From: Georgenia yuyongxinii
GTDB taxonomy: Bacteria; Actinomycetota; Actinomycetes; Actinomycetales; Actinomycetaceae
Length of the DNA stretch: 64,000 nt
Assembly: GCF_006352065.1 (NCBI RefSeq)
Contig: NZ_CP040915.1
Span: forward strand, 558,001 to 622,000
Direction: 5' to 3'
The notes under the pieces were generated by a model, which was not told the DNA's origin, did not search any database, and worked only from the letters and a program-made list of their open reading frames with translations. Of the stretch, positions 8,721 to 18,622 are shown piece by piece (position 1 is the first letter of the stretch; each line of letters starts with the position of its first letter). A program made the position numbers and the translations under genes.

Positions 8721-9184
8721 GCCTTGTGTGGCCCGCGCCGCTCGACGCGCGCGTGGCCAGCGTGCTCACCGTGGCCGAGGACGTCTTCGCCGCGATGGTC
8801 GACGGCGAACCGGGCCACCTGAGCCCGCTCACCGTGGCCCGGCGCACCGCGCCCGACCCGCTCCACGCCTGGGTCGACATCGCCGGGGAGATCCCCGTCC
8901 GGGTGGTGCTCTCCGCCGGCCGGCGGACCGCCGGACTGCTCGCCCGCGAGCTCGCGGGTTTTGCGCCGGACGAGGAGGTGAGCGAAAGTGAGGTCGCTGA
9001 TGCGTTCGGGGAGGTGGCCAACATGCTCGGGGGCAACCTCAAGGGCATGCAGCCGCCGGGCAGCTCGCTCGGCCTGCCGCGGGTGGCGGAGGTGCCGCCT
9101 CCGGGAAAGATCAGCTTCGAGGTGGCGCTGGACTGGCGGGGACACGAGATCGTCGTCTCGGTGCTCACGCCCACGAGTGGATGA
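8717..9184 (+). CDS. CheX/CheC-type CheY-P phosphatase
   Basis: This 155-residue protein has the CheX-family active-site helix, ESEVADAFGEVANMLGGNLKG, where the conserved Glu and Asn (E-x-x-N) hydrolyse phospho-CheY. It ends with the strand pair KISFEVALDWRGHEIVVSVLTP typical of the fold. One ExxN helix points to CheX rather than the two of CheC. GTG 8717 overlaps the preceding cheY stop (GTGA), so it is probably the sink for one or both CheY proteins here. Confidence 0.8.
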   Translation: MSLVWPAPLDARVASVLTVAEDVFAAMVDGEPGHLSPLTVARRTAPDPLHAWVDIAGEIPVRVVLSAGRRTAGLLARELAGFAPDEEVSESEVADAFGEVANMLGGNLKGMQPPGSSLGLPRVAEVPPPGKISFEVALDWRGHEIVVSVLTPTSG

Positions 9185-9191
9185 CTGGGGG

Positions 9192-9560
9192 ATGGACATG
9201 AAGGTGCTGGTGGCCGACGACAGCAAGGTCATGCGCCGCATCGTCATCCGCGCCCTGCGCCAGGCGGGCTACGACGGCTGGGAGGTGGTCGAGGCCGGCG
9301 ACGGCGCGGAGGCGCTGCGGATCGCCCAGCGCGAGCAGCTCGACCTCATCCTCACCGACTGGAACATGCCCGAGCTCTCCGGCCTGGACGTGCTCAACGC
9401 GCTGCGGGCGAGCGGCTCCACCGTGCCGGTGGGCTTTGTGACGTCCGAGGGCTCCTCGCAGATGCGTCAGCTCGCCGAGGACTCCGGGGCGCAGTTCCTC
9501 ATCGCCAAGCCATTCGCCGCCGAGACCTTCCGCGACGTGCTGGAGCCGTTGCTCGGATGA
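9192..9560 (+). CDS. Second CheY-type response regulator
   Basis: Single-domain receiver of 122 residues. Acid pocket VADDSKVMRR, phospho-Asp in LILTDWNMPELSG, Thr in GFVTSEG and Lys in FLIAKPF are all present. It starts 7 bases after the CheX-type gene (ATG 9192, with GGGGG just upstream; ATG 9198 is an alternative). It overlaps the next gene by four bases (ATGA). Two cheY/CheX-type pairs in series suggest duplicated signal output and dephosphorylation modules. Confidence 0.88.
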   Translation: MDMKVLVADDSKVMRRIVIRALRQAGYDGWEVVEAGDGAEALRIAQREQLDLILTDWNMPELSGLDVLNALRASGSTVPVGFVTSEGSSQMRQLAEDSGAQFLIAKPFAAETFRDVLEPLLG

Positions 9561-10051
9561 TCGCCGACGAGCCCACACCCCTGCCCGGCACCAAGGACAT
9601 CCGCGAACTGCTGCGCGGGATGCTCGGCCGGGACGTCGAGATCACCGGGTCGATCGACGCCCTGACCCCGGCGACCCCCGGTGGGGTGGTGGTGGGCGTG
9701 TACACCAAGTCCGGGCTGCGGACCGCGGCCCTGGTGGCGCTGGACCTGCCGCTCGCCGCCCGGGCGGCGGCCGCGCTCGCGTTGCTGCCCTCGCGCAATG
9801 CCGAGGCGGCCATCGGCAACCAGTACTTGCCTGAGACGCTGATGGAGAACGTGGGGGAGATCCTCAACGTCATGGCGTCCCTGCTCAACGCCGACGGCGC
9901 CCCGCACGTGCGCCTCAACCGCGTGCACGGGCCCACGGAGCTGTTGCCCGCGGACATCGCGACGATCCTGCGGGTGTACGGGCCGCGCATCGATACCGGG
10001 GTGCAGATCCGCGGTTACGGTGACGGCGGGGTCGGCGTCGTCGTCCCCTGA
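9557..10051 (+). CDS. Second, divergent CheX-like protein
   Basis: Protein of 164 residues at the end of the chemotaxis operon, overlapping cheY2 by four bases. The segment LMENVGEILNVMASLLN matches the E-x-x-N active-site helix of CheX/CheC phosphatases, preceded by a beta-rich domain (GGVVVGVYTKSGLRTAALVALDLPLAARAAAAL). It is diverged from the CheX-type protein encoded at 8717. I infer a second CheY-P phosphatase or an inactive CheX-fold adaptor; it may otherwise be annotated as hypothetical. Confidence 0.55.
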   Translation: MIADEPTPLPGTKDIRELLRGMLGRDVEITGSIDALTPATPGGVVVGVYTKSGLRTAALVALDLPLAARAAAALALLPSRNAEAAIGNQYLPETLMENVGEILNVMASLLNADGAPHVRLNRVHGPTELLPADIATILRVYGPRIDTGVQIRGYGDGGVGVVVP

Positions 10052-10066
10052 CCCCTGAGCCAATCG

Positions 10067-10157
10067 CGCGAGATGTCATCTTCTCCGCGAGATGTCATCT
10101 CTTCGGTGAGACTTCAAGTTGTCCGCGAGATGTCACCTCTTCGGTCGCATGTCGTCC
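10067..10157 (+). repeat. 19-bp tandem repeat array A
   Basis: Five successive 19-base units with the ATGTC core at 10073, 10092, 10111 (degenerate, ACTTC), 10130 and 10149. The first unit is CGCGAGATGTCATCTTCTC. The array starts 15 bases after the stop of the CheX-like gene and fills the gap before the convergent SGNH hydrolase gene. Similar copies lie at 11143-11243, 23754-23780 and 26334-26390. Confidence 0.85.
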
Positions 10158-10190
10158 CCGGGACCCCAGCCACAGCTCAACGCCCGCAGC

Positions 10191-11117
10191 TCACGCCCGC
10201 GGCTCCTGGACGAGGATGACGGCGCCCGGTTCCGGCCGTTTGGGCTGCCGCGCGTCGCCGGAGGAGCGGCCACGCAGCCGGCGCACCGCCCACGGGCCGG
10301 CGTACTGCCGTACCCAGCCGAGGTCGCCGCGCCATCGCGCCGCGCGGGCCACCGGCGGCAGGGGCGTGAGCGGGTCCTCCCAGGACGGGTCGTCCGCGCC
10401 GAGGCCCAGGGCAACCAGGGCGGCTTGCGTCACCCGCTCGTGCCCGCCGGTGGTGAGATGGATCCGGTCCGGTGCCCACATGCGCCAGTCCTGCAGGGCG
10501 CGCAGGCCCCACACGTCGACCACGTGAGCGCCGTGCCGCCGGGCGACCGACCACACGTGCGCGTTGAACACCGCCACCCGGCTGCGGGTGGTCCGCAGCG
10601 GGGTAGCGCGCGTGTCCATCCCGGTGGCGAGCAGCACGTCGCAGCCGGCCGCGCGGACCTGCCGCACCGCCCGCTCGAGCAGGGCGGCGAGCGCGTCGGG
10701 GTCTGCGCCCGGGCGGAGCAGGTCGTTGCCGCCCCCGACCAGGCTGATGAGGTCCGGCGCGTGAGCCAGCGCGGCCGGTAGCTGCTCCTCGACGATCTCG
10801 CCGAGAAGCCTGCCGCGCACGGCCAGGTTGGCGTACTCGACCGGCCCGGCGCCGGCGGCCGCGCGGCGCTCGGCGAGCCGCTGGGCGAGGAGGTCTGCCC
10901 AGCCGCGCGGGCTCTGGCCGACCGGGTCGACGTCCCACAGTCCCTCGGTCATCGAGTCGCCGAGCGCGACGTAGCGCCGCCACGGCGGCACCGCGAGGGT
11001 GCCGGGAGGCTGGGGCCTGCTGGTCGGTACCGGGGCGGCGCCGGCGGCGCCCGCCGGTGGTGCGGGTGTTGCCACCGGTGCCTCGGCGCCCGGGCTCGGG
11101 GCGGCGGGAGATGTCAT
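10191..11117 (-). CDS. SGNH/GDSL-family hydrolase
   Basis: Esterase/lipase-type hydrolase of 308 residues. The four SGNH blocks are present: RYVALGDSMTEG (nucleophile Ser), NLAVRGRLLGE (Gly), LVGGGNDLL (Asn) and DRIHLTTGGH (catalytic Asp and His). A Pro/Ala-rich N-terminus of about 45 residues precedes the domain; no clear signal peptide or membrane segment is seen, so it is probably cytoplasmic. ATG 11117 is chosen because GATGAT ends exactly six bases upstream (leaderless type); a TTG at 11132 would add five residues. Repeat arrays A and B lie on its two sides. Substrate unknown. Confidence 0.85.
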   Translation of the reverse strand: MTSPAAPSPGAEAPVATPAPPAGAAGAAPVPTSRPQPPGTLAVPPWRRYVALGDSMTEGLWDVDPVGQSPRGWADLLAQRLAERRAAAGAGPVEYANLAVRGRLLGEIVEEQLPAALAHAPDLISLVGGGNDLLRPGADPDALAALLERAVRQVRAAGCDVLLATGMDTRATPLRTTRSRVAVFNAHVWSVARRHGAHVVDVWGLRALQDWRMWAPDRIHLTTGGHERVTQAALVALGLGADDPSWEDPLTPLPPVARAARWRGDLGWVRQYAGPWAVRRLRGRSSGDARQPKRPEPGAVILVQEPRA

Positions 11118-11123
11118 CCACCG

Positions 11124-11129
11124 ATCATC
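11124..11129 (-). promoter_or_regulatory. -10-like hexamer of the SGNH hydrolase gene (leaderless)
   Basis: GATGAT on the minus strand ends six bases before ATG 11117. It keeps the essential A2 and T6 of the -10 element. There is no Shine-Dalgarno sequence. Confidence 0.3.
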
Positions 11130-11142
11130 CAACGGATGGCCA

Positions 11143-11243
11143 GGCCCGCACGCGATGACATCTCGCCGAGAACCCGGCCCGCACGCGATGACATCTCACG
11201 GAGAAGATGACATCTCACGGAAAAGTTGACATCTCACGGGGGA
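11143..11243 (-). repeat. 19-bp repeat array B
   Basis: Three exact-period units lie at 11187-11205, 11206-11224 and 11225-11243, consensus GATGACATCTCACGGAGAA on the plus strand. This is the reverse complement of array A units. Upstream, a 22-base block (GGCCCGCACGCGATGACATC plus TC) is present twice, at 11143 and 11176, each carrying one more core. Read along the minus strand, the array starts 14 bases after the stop of the GH15-like gene. Confidence 0.85.
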
Positions 11244-11257
11244 GCGTGGGAGGGGGG

Positions 11258-12718
11258 CTAGAGGGCGCCCGCGTCCTCGAGGGCGGCGACGGCGAGCACC
11301 ACGTTCGCGCTGGACCAGCTCAGCGGGGCGACGGCGGCCGGTGCACCGTTGGCGAGCACCTTCTCCGGGATGGCCCCGGAGCCGGTGCGGTGCGCGCTCA
11401 CCCAGTCCAGCCACGCTGCGGCCAGCTCATGGTGGCCGCTGCTGGCGGCGACCAGCGCGTACAGGGTGGTCTCCGGCGTCCAGGAGATCCCGTCCCGCTT
11501 CCACCCGGCACCGGGCGCCACCCCGCCCGCCGGACGCGCCATCTCGTCGACCGACGCCAGCCACGCCTCCTCCGCCCCGGGCAGGGGCGTGGTGAACGGC
11601 GGCAGTAGCATCGCCGTCGCCGCGTCCCGCCCGTTGCCACCCAGGAGCGTGGTCATGGGACCGGCGTCGCCGGCGTACCGGGTGTACCCGTCGGGCCGGA
11701 ACGTCTCCTCGACGGCGGTGCGCAGCTGGGCGGCCCGCTCGGCGGCCGCGGCGGCCCGGCGGGGCTCACCGGCGTCGTCGTACAGCGTCGCCGCGTGCTC
11801 GAGCCCGGCCAGCAACGGCGCGACGGTGCCGAGGGTGAGGTCGTCCTCGCGGACCTCCCAGTAGTCCGACGACGGTGGCGGCAGGTGCGGGGCCGTGTCG
11901 GTGAGCACGAGGAGGTGGTCGACGGACCGGTCCACGAGCGGGCGGAGCTCCGTCAGCGCGGCACGGCGGGCGACCGGGTCCTCGATCGTGTCGAGCACCG
12001 TCGCGGCGGACCACAGCACCCACCCGTTGCCGTCCAGCTGGACCCCGCGGCTGTCGGGCACCCCGGAGGCGTCGGCGAGGTAGCGGGCCTGGAACCCGCC
12101 GTCGTCGGTCTGCACGTCGCGGACGAAGCCGAGCACGGCGACGGCGTCCTCGGGGTGCCCGGTGCGGGCCAGGGCCGCGGCCACGAACGAGGCGTCGCGG
12201 GGCCAGACGTAGCGCCACCGGTCGGTCCACCCGGCCACCGCCGCGCCGGGCGCGGACCGCAGGGTGCCACGCTCGTCCTCGAAGGCGGCGCCGGTGAGGG
12301 TACGGATGTCCAGCAGCGCCGACTCGACGAGGCCCTCGTAGCGGGTGCCGGCGCCGGGCAGGGTGCCGGCGGCAAGCCAGTCGCGCTGCTCGCGGGCGAG
12401 CGCCTGCGCGGCCGGGTCGTCCGCATCCGCGGCGAGCACCCGCGAGCCGGGCAGGTAGGTGGCGGGCCTCCGGGCCTGGACGTCGGCGACGGCGCCGTCC
12501 GCCTGCAGGTGCACGCCGTCGAGGTAGAGGTCGATGAACGCCTCCGTGGACTCGGTGGCCTTGAGGTGCACCGACCAGGTGGCCACCACCGCGTAGACGA
12601 CGGCGGCCACGGCCCACCCGGTCCACCGACGCCGCCGCGGCCGGGCAGCGCCCGCCCGCCCCGGGTCCGGCATGGCGCGCGCCGCCTCACGAGCAGGGGC
12701 GACGGCGGTGCGGGTCAT
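11258..12718 (-). CDS. Membrane-anchored GH15-like (glucoamylase-type) protein
   Basis: Protein of 486 residues with an N-terminal membrane anchor (about 31-47, GWAVAAVVYAVVATWSV) and an extracellular (alpha/alpha)6-barrel-type domain. GH15 hallmarks are WRYVWPRDASFVAAAL, QLDGNGWVLWSA and a late GISWTPETTLYALVAA, with acidic residues in SSDYWEVREDD and SGAIPEKV as catalytic candidates. Glucoamylase-type enzymes release glucose from starch or related glucans; the substrate here is unknown. ATG 12718 is supported by TACCCT six bases upstream. The nearest neighbour on the same strand is the lipoprotein gene, 86 bases upstream. Confidence 0.75.
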   Translation of the reverse strand: MTRTAVAPAREAARAMPDPGRAGAARPRRRRWTGWAVAAVVYAVVATWSVHLKATESTEAFIDLYLDGVHLQADGAVADVQARRPATYLPGSRVLAADADDPAAQALAREQRDWLAAGTLPGAGTRYEGLVESALLDIRTLTGAAFEDERGTLRSAPGAAVAGWTDRWRYVWPRDASFVAAALARTGHPEDAVAVLGFVRDVQTDDGGFQARYLADASGVPDSRGVQLDGNGWVLWSAATVLDTIEDPVARRAALTELRPLVDRSVDHLLVLTDTAPHLPPPSSDYWEVREDDLTLGTVAPLLAGLEHAATLYDDAGEPRRAAAAAERAAQLRTAVEETFRPDGYTRYAGDAGPMTTLLGGNGRDAATAMLLPPFTTPLPGAEEAWLASVDEMARPAGGVAPGAGWKRDGISWTPETTLYALVAASSGHHELAAAWLDWVSAHRTGSGAIPEKVLANGAPAAVAPLSWSSANVVLAVAALEDAGAL

Positions 12719-12724
12719 CCGCAG

Positions 12725-12730
12725 AGGGTA
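12725..12730 (-). promoter_or_regulatory. -10-like hexamer of the GH15-like gene (leaderless)
   Basis: TACCCT on the minus strand ends six bases before ATG 12718 and fits TAnnnT. No Shine-Dalgarno sequence is present. Confidence 0.4.
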
Positions 12731-12804
12731 ACCGGCGCGACCCCGCGGGGCCGGACCGGCCCGGGGGGCGGGCCGGTCCTGCCGTTCCGAAATGCTGGCG
12801 GCGG

Positions 12805-13365
12805 TCAGTACAGCGACATGCTCGTCGGGCTCGCCGCGCCCATGATGGCCTCGCCCTCGGGGCTGATGACCCACCAGACGTCGTTGACGCCCTGACCGTT
12901 CACGTCGCCCGCCGCCTTGTCCGGCGTGTAGTAGTACAGCGGCCAGTCGTTGTAGCTGGCCTGGGTCGAGCCGTCGCTGCGGGTGATCGTCCCGAGCAAC
13001 GACGCGTCCACGCCGTCGCCGGCCTTGGCCTCGCCCACGACCGGCGGCCACGCTGCGAGGCACTCGCCCTCGCACACGCTCTTGCCGGGGGAGTCCTTGG
13101 TAAAGAGGTAGAGCGTCATGCCCTCCTCGTCGATCAGGAACGTGCCCAGGTCGGTCGTGGTCGTCTCGATCGTCTCGCCGCCGGCCTCACCCTCTGTGCC
13201 GGTGGTCGGCGCCTCGCTCGTGGGCGCTTCCGCCGTCGTCGTCTCCTCGGCAGTGGGAGACTCGTCTGCGGTGGAGCCGGCGTCGTTGCCGCCCCCACCG
13301 CAGGCGGTCAGCAGGCCGACGGCGAGCACGGCCGCCGTCGTGGTCAAGCCGGTTCGTACGCGCAT
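12805..13365 (-). CDS. Lipoprotein with COG4315-type secreted repeats
   Basis: Predicted surface lipoprotein of 186 residues. A signal peptide with lipobox (VGLLTAC) is followed by a Thr/Glu/Ala-rich spacer (about 25-60) and two copies of the Lipoprotein_15 repeat: TFLIDEEGMTLYLFTKDSPG...CLAAWPP and TITRSDGSTQASYNDWPLYYY...NDVWWVISPEG. The family function is not known. GGAGG lies seven bases before ATG 13365. The gene is divergent from an ECF sigma gene whose furthest possible start is only 22 bases away, a pairing that suggests co-regulation. Confidence 0.85.
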   Translation of the reverse strand: MRVRTGLTTTAAVLAVGLLTACGGGGNDAGSTADESPTAEETTTAEAPTSEAPTTGTEGEAGGETIETTTTDLGTFLIDEEGMTLYLFTKDSPGKSVCEGECLAAWPPVVGEAKAGDGVDASLLGTITRSDGSTQASYNDWPLYYYTPDKAAGDVNGQGVNDVWWVISPEGEAIMGAASPTSMSLY

Positions 13366-13387
13366 GATCCCCTCCGGAAGGTCCCAG

Positions 13388-14197
13388 ATGTGGCGGAGAC
13401 CAGGGCAGCCCCCGCGTGAAGACCCGTCGGTGGTACGGGCGGACGACGCGGCGGGATTGCGGAGTGCCGCGACGCCGGTCGACGAGGACGCATCTGCCGA
13501 CGGGTCGGCGGCCAGTGGGTCGGCCGCATCCGCGCCGGCCGCCCCCGTCCCGGCGCCTGCGGCGCACGTCACCCGTGCGACGTCAATCCCCTCGGCGGGT
13601 GCGGCCGTACCTGGAGGTGTGCACCTGTACTCGCGGACCGACCGCGCCGCCGATGCCGCGCTCGCCGCTGGCCTCGCGCTGGACGACGAGCAGGCGGCCG
13701 CCGCGTTCGTGCGCCGGTTCCAAGGGCCGGTGTACGGCCTGGCACTCTCGATCACCCGCGATCCCGCGCTCGCCGAGGACGTCAGCCAGGAGGTCTTCAT
13801 CCGCGCCTGGCGGGCGGCCGCGAGCTACGACGTGCGCCGGGCCTCGGTGCTCACCTGGCTGCTGACCATCACCCGCAACGCGGCCATCGACGCGGTCCGC
13901 ATGCGCCGCGCGATCCCGACCGAGGGTGAGGAGCTCGAACAGATCCTCGCCGAGACCATGCGACCACCGGAGACGGAGGCCACTGCCCTGCGTAACCTCG
14001 AACGCGAGCTCGCCGTGCAGCACCTGCGTGAGCTGCCGCCCGAACAGGCACGGGCGGTGGTGCTCGCCGTCATCGGCGGATGCACCGCCCTCGAGGTGAG
14101 CAGGCACGAGGGCATCCCGCTCGGCACCGCCAAGACCCGCATCCGCACCGGCCTGCGCCGCGTGCGTCAGCAGCTGAAGGAGGTTCACCGTGACTGA
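13388..14197 (+). CDS. ECF-type RNA polymerase sigma factor
   Basis: Region 2 (AFVRRFQGPVYGLALSITRDPALAEDVSQEVFIRAWRAA, TWLLTITRNAAIDAVRMRR) and region 4 (LRELPPEQARAVVLAVIGGCTALEVSRHEGIPLGTAKTRIRTGLRRVR) are clear. ATG 13388 has GGAAGG seven bases upstream and gives 269 residues with a ~75-residue Ala/Pro-rich extension. GTG 13619 gives the usual ECF length (192 residues) and leaves room for divergent promoters, but its GGAGG is only one base away. The gene overlaps the next by eight bases, the standard sigma/anti-sigma arrangement. Confidence 0.85.
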   Translation: MWRRPGQPPREDPSVVRADDAAGLRSAATPVDEDASADGSAASGSAASAPAAPVPAPAAHVTRATSIPSAGAAVPGGVHLYSRTDRAADAALAAGLALDDEQAAAAFVRRFQGPVYGLALSITRDPALAEDVSQEVFIRAWRAAASYDVRRASVLTWLLTITRNAAIDAVRMRRAIPTEGEELEQILAETMRPPETEATALRNLERELAVQHLRELPPEQARAVVLAVIGGCTALEVSRHEGIPLGTAKTRIRTGLRRVRQQLKEVHRD

Positions 14198-14993
14198 GCC
14201 ACATCCCGACGCGGACGTCCTCCTCGACCTCGCGCTCGGTGATCTCCCTGAGCCCGACCGCGGCCGGCTCATGCGACACGTGCGCACCTGCGAGCGGTGC
14301 GGACCGGAGTATGCCGACATGGCTGCCGGGCTGGACCACGTCCTCGTCGCGGCGCCGCGCGCCGAGCCGTCCCCCGGCTTCGACCGGGCCGTGCTCGCGG
14401 CGATGGGCATGGCGGCGCCGCTCGCGGTCCCGGCCGTCGGGCACGACGGCGTGGCGGCGCCTACCGCTCACGGCGCGACGGCCCACACCGCTCATGGCGC
14501 GACGGCCCCCACCGTGCACGGCGCCAGCGCCGCCCCTCCCCACCGGCGCGGCAGCGTCGGACCCGGCCGGCACACCACGACGTCGGCGCCCCGGGACCGC
14601 CGCCGCCGGGCGGTCGCGCTGACGGCCGCGGTCGCAGCGGCCGTGGGAGCCTTTCTCGGCGCCATCGTCACGGCAGGCGTGCTCGGCCACGAGCCGGCCA
14701 GTGAGGTGTCCGCCGTCGGCACCGCAGTGACGACGGCGGACGGGACCCGTGTGGGCACCGTCTCCACCGGGTATGCCGAGGAGGGGGAGGTGCTCGTCGT
14801 GGAGGTGGCGGGCCGGGCCGGAGCGGTCTACGCCTGCCGGCTGGTGCACGCCGACGGGACCAGCGAGGTCGTGGGGGAGTGGACGCTGGCCGAGGACGCG
14901 GCGACGTGGGTGGTGCCCGCGCCGGCCGTCGCGGCGGACCGCCTCGAGCTCGTCGGGCAGTCCGGCGGGGTGTGGGCGAGCGCACCCCTGTAG
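14190..14993 (+). CDS. Anti-sigma factor with zinc-finger-like motif
   Basis: Membrane protein of 267 residues that should hold the upstream ECF sigma factor inactive. The N-terminal anti-sigma domain has HVRTCERC (H-x3-C-x2-C, the ZAS motif). A linker carries three (A/P)T(A/V)HGA repeats at about residues 90-115. One membrane segment follows (about 152-172, AVALTAAVAAAVGAFLGAIVTAGV), then a C-terminal extracytoplasmic domain. AAGGAGG lies seven bases before GTG 14190, which overlaps the sigma gene end. The outside domain has no recognisable ligand site. Confidence 0.85.
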   Translation: MTEPHPDADVLLDLALGDLPEPDRGRLMRHVRTCERCGPEYADMAAGLDHVLVAAPRAEPSPGFDRAVLAAMGMAAPLAVPAVGHDGVAAPTAHGATAHTAHGATAPTVHGASAAPPHRRGSVGPGRHTTTSAPRDRRRRAVALTAAVAAAVGAFLGAIVTAGVLGHEPASEVSAVGTAVTTADGTRVGTVSTGYAEEGEVLVVEVAGRAGAVYACRLVHADGTSEVVGEWTLAEDAATWVVPAPAVAADRLELVGQSGGVWASAPL

Positions 14994-15016
14994 GGGCCGT
15001 GGGTTCCCCGGAGCGC

Positions 15017-16825
<1,809 letters not shown>

Positions 16826-16860
16826 TCCCCGCCTCCGGTCTCGGCCGGAACTGATCAGAC

Positions 16861-16892
16861 GAAGGGCGGCACCCCACGGGGTGCCGCCCTTC
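16861..16892 (+). terminator. Hairpin terminator after groEL
   Basis: A perfect 15-base inverted repeat (GAAGGGCGGCACCCC and its complement) separated by two bases, starting 36 bases after the groEL stop. No T-run follows, as is common in actinobacteria. Confidence 0.85.
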
Positions 16893-17265
16893 GGCATGCC
16901 CGGGGCCGGGTCGGCGCCGAGCACTGTGGCTGTTCAGTCGGTGTCGCGTCGACGGCCGAGGCGTTCGGCGTTTCGTTAGCGAGCGGCGGGTGTGCGGGAA
17001 GCAGCCAGTGGCCGCCGAGCGTCCCCGGGCGGCCCGTTCCTCGATCCTGGGGGTCCTGGCCCGAACGAGATGGCCCGGATGGTCGTGTGGGTGACCAAGC
17101 TGGCCAGTTCGTTGGGCATGGGGCGGCGATCGGCCCCGGCGCCGACGTCCGGGCAGCCGAGCGCTCCACCTAGGCCCAGCGCCCAGACATCTCAGGACGG
17201 GACGGCGGCGAATCGTCGGGTCAGGTCGGTTCGATGCGCAAAGAGCACGTCGCGGCGCCACCTCC
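16893..17265. other. Non-coding gap between groEL and the universal stress gene
   Basis: About 370 bases in which I see no supportable gene; reading frames here are short and unlike known proteins. A single weak copy of the 19-bp repeat core (GACATCTCA) occurs at 17186-17194. Confidence 0.5.
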
Positions 17266-18144
17266 TCACACTCGAGGCGGCCCGCGCACGACGGCGACGG
17301 CGCAGTGCGCCCGCCCGATGAGGCCCTGGCTGACCGAGCCGCGCAGGACGGACGCCAGCGGGGCCAGGCCCCGGCTGCCCACCACCAGCAGACCGGCGCC
17401 GGCGGAGTAGCGCAGCAGCGCGTCGACGGGGCGGTCGTGCACGGCGTGGAAGTCGACGTCGACGGCGGGGAACTGGGCCGCGAGTTCCATGACTGCGCGC
17501 GCCAGGTGGTTGACCTCGTGCTCGGTGACGAGGCCGAGCGGCCAGGGCCGGCCGGGCCTGGCGCCGCCGGGCAGCTCCCGCCGGGTGGAGTGCACCGCAC
17601 GCACCGCCACGCCGCGGCGTGTGGCGTCGTCGAGCGCGAAGGTGAGTGCCGCCGTCGAGCGCGGAGCCCGGTCGACCCCCACGACCACGGGACGGCCGGC
17701 CCCGCCCGTGGGGTGGCGGATGACCACCACCGGCCCGTGTGCGCGGGCGGCCAGGTGCCGGGAGGTGGAACCGAGCAGCTGCCCGCGCACGGCCCCGCGG
17801 CCCCGTGCCCCCACGACGACGAGCGCCGCGTGCCGGGAGGCCTCGACGAGCGTGGCCGCCGGGCGGGCCAGGCGCACCTCGCTGGTCACCGCCAGTCCCG
17901 GGTGCGTCCCGCGGGCGTGCCGCTCGGCGGCGGCGCAGATCTGCTGCCCGGTGGCGCGGGCCTCGGCGGGGGACATCAGGTCGTTGGCGACGAGGGAGTC
18001 GACCATCTCGAAGGCGTGCACGAGGTGCAGCGACGTGCCGCGTCGGACCGCCTCGGCGGCGCCCCAGTCCACCGCCAGCCCGGCCCGGGAGGAGCCGTCC
18101 ACGCCCACGACGACGCCGCCGAACGGGGCGGTGGGCGCGGTCAT
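17266..18144 (-). CDS. Universal stress protein with two UspA domains
   Basis: Cytoplasmic stress protein of 292 residues with tandem Usp domains. Domain 1 (about 7-145) begins VVVGVDGSSRAGLAVDWGAAEA and has the ATP-binding loop GARGRGAVRGQLLGSTS; domain 2 (about 155-290) begins VVVGVDRAPRSTAALTFAL and has GSRGLAPLASVLRGSVS. Both fit G-x2-G-x9-G-S/T, so both may bind ATP. ATG 18144 is chosen because AAGGAG lies about six bases upstream and the domain starts at once. Such two-domain forms are common in actinobacteria under dormancy or redox stress. Confidence 0.9.
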   Translation of the reverse strand: MTAPTAPFGGVVVGVDGSSRAGLAVDWGAAEAVRRGTSLHLVHAFEMVDSLVANDLMSPAEARATGQQICAAAERHARGTHPGLAVTSEVRLARPAATLVEASRHAALVVVGARGRGAVRGQLLGSTSRHLAARAHGPVVVIRHPTGGAGRPVVVGVDRAPRSTAALTFALDDATRRGVAVRAVHSTRRELPGGARPGRPWPLGLVTEHEVNHLARAVMELAAQFPAVDVDFHAVHDRPVDALLRYSAGAGLLVVGSRGLAPLASVLRGSVSQGLIGRAHCAVAVVRGPPRV

Positions 18145-18358
18145 CGCGGTCTCCTTCTGCGGTGGCTCGGCCCCGGGCGCGCGGGCCGGCGAACTGGTCC
18201 GATCAGGGCGGCGGCGAGACCGCCGTCCAGAAGGTGGGCGGTGGACCGCCGATGGATGAGACCGATCGTCGTTCCCGACACCTGTCGCGGTGACCTTGGT
18301 CATAGTGACGACGTGGCCGAGGTTCTACCCCGGCCCGGGCGTTCGCTGGGGGGAACAG

Positions 18359-18622
18359 ATGACGCATACGGCAATCCTGCTGGTGACGGAGCGACGCGAC
18401 CTGTTGGGGGTCGGGGAGCGGCTCGTGCTGGAGTTTCGGGGGGAGTGGGCGGCGGGCGCCGTCTTCGCGGAGGTGGCGCTGTGCCGGGCCGCGCTCATCC
18501 GCGCGGGGGTGCGCGCCGGGCTCGCCGCCGCCACCGAGGCGATGGCGCGAGGGCGGCTCGTGCGCCACGCGGACGCGGCCCAGGAGCTGGCGAGCGTGCT
18601 GGCGAGACGCGAGCGCAACTGA
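18359..18622 (+). CDS. Small helical protein, possible three-helix-bundle dimerisation type
   Basis: Predicted protein of 87 residues (THTAILLVTERRDLLGVGERLVLEFRGEWAAG...). Third-codon G/C use is like a real gene. The helix pattern with paired hydrophobics (AALIRAGVRAGLAAATEAMARGRL) resembles small actinobacterial proteins described as three-helix bundle dimerisation domain proteins. The start at ATG 18359 follows GGGGGGAA. It is divergent from the universal stress gene, so stress-related expression is possible. It may not be a true gene. Confidence 0.45.
   Translation: MTHTAILLVTERRDLLGVGERLVLEFRGEWAAGAVFAEVALCRAALIRAGVRAGLAAATEAMARGRLVRHADAAQELASVLARRERN

Noticed and set aside
10067-11243. 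Repeat arrays A and B as a CRISPR array or as terminal inverted repeats of a transposon around the SGNH gene
   Set aside because: Units abut with a 19-base step and no spacers, so not CRISPR. The inverted arrangement follows from each array sitting after a stop codon on a different strand; no transposase or target-site duplication is seen.
16977-17117. A 47-codon minus-strand frame in the gap after groEL
   Set aside because: Too short, no ribosome-binding site of note and no recognisable sequence.
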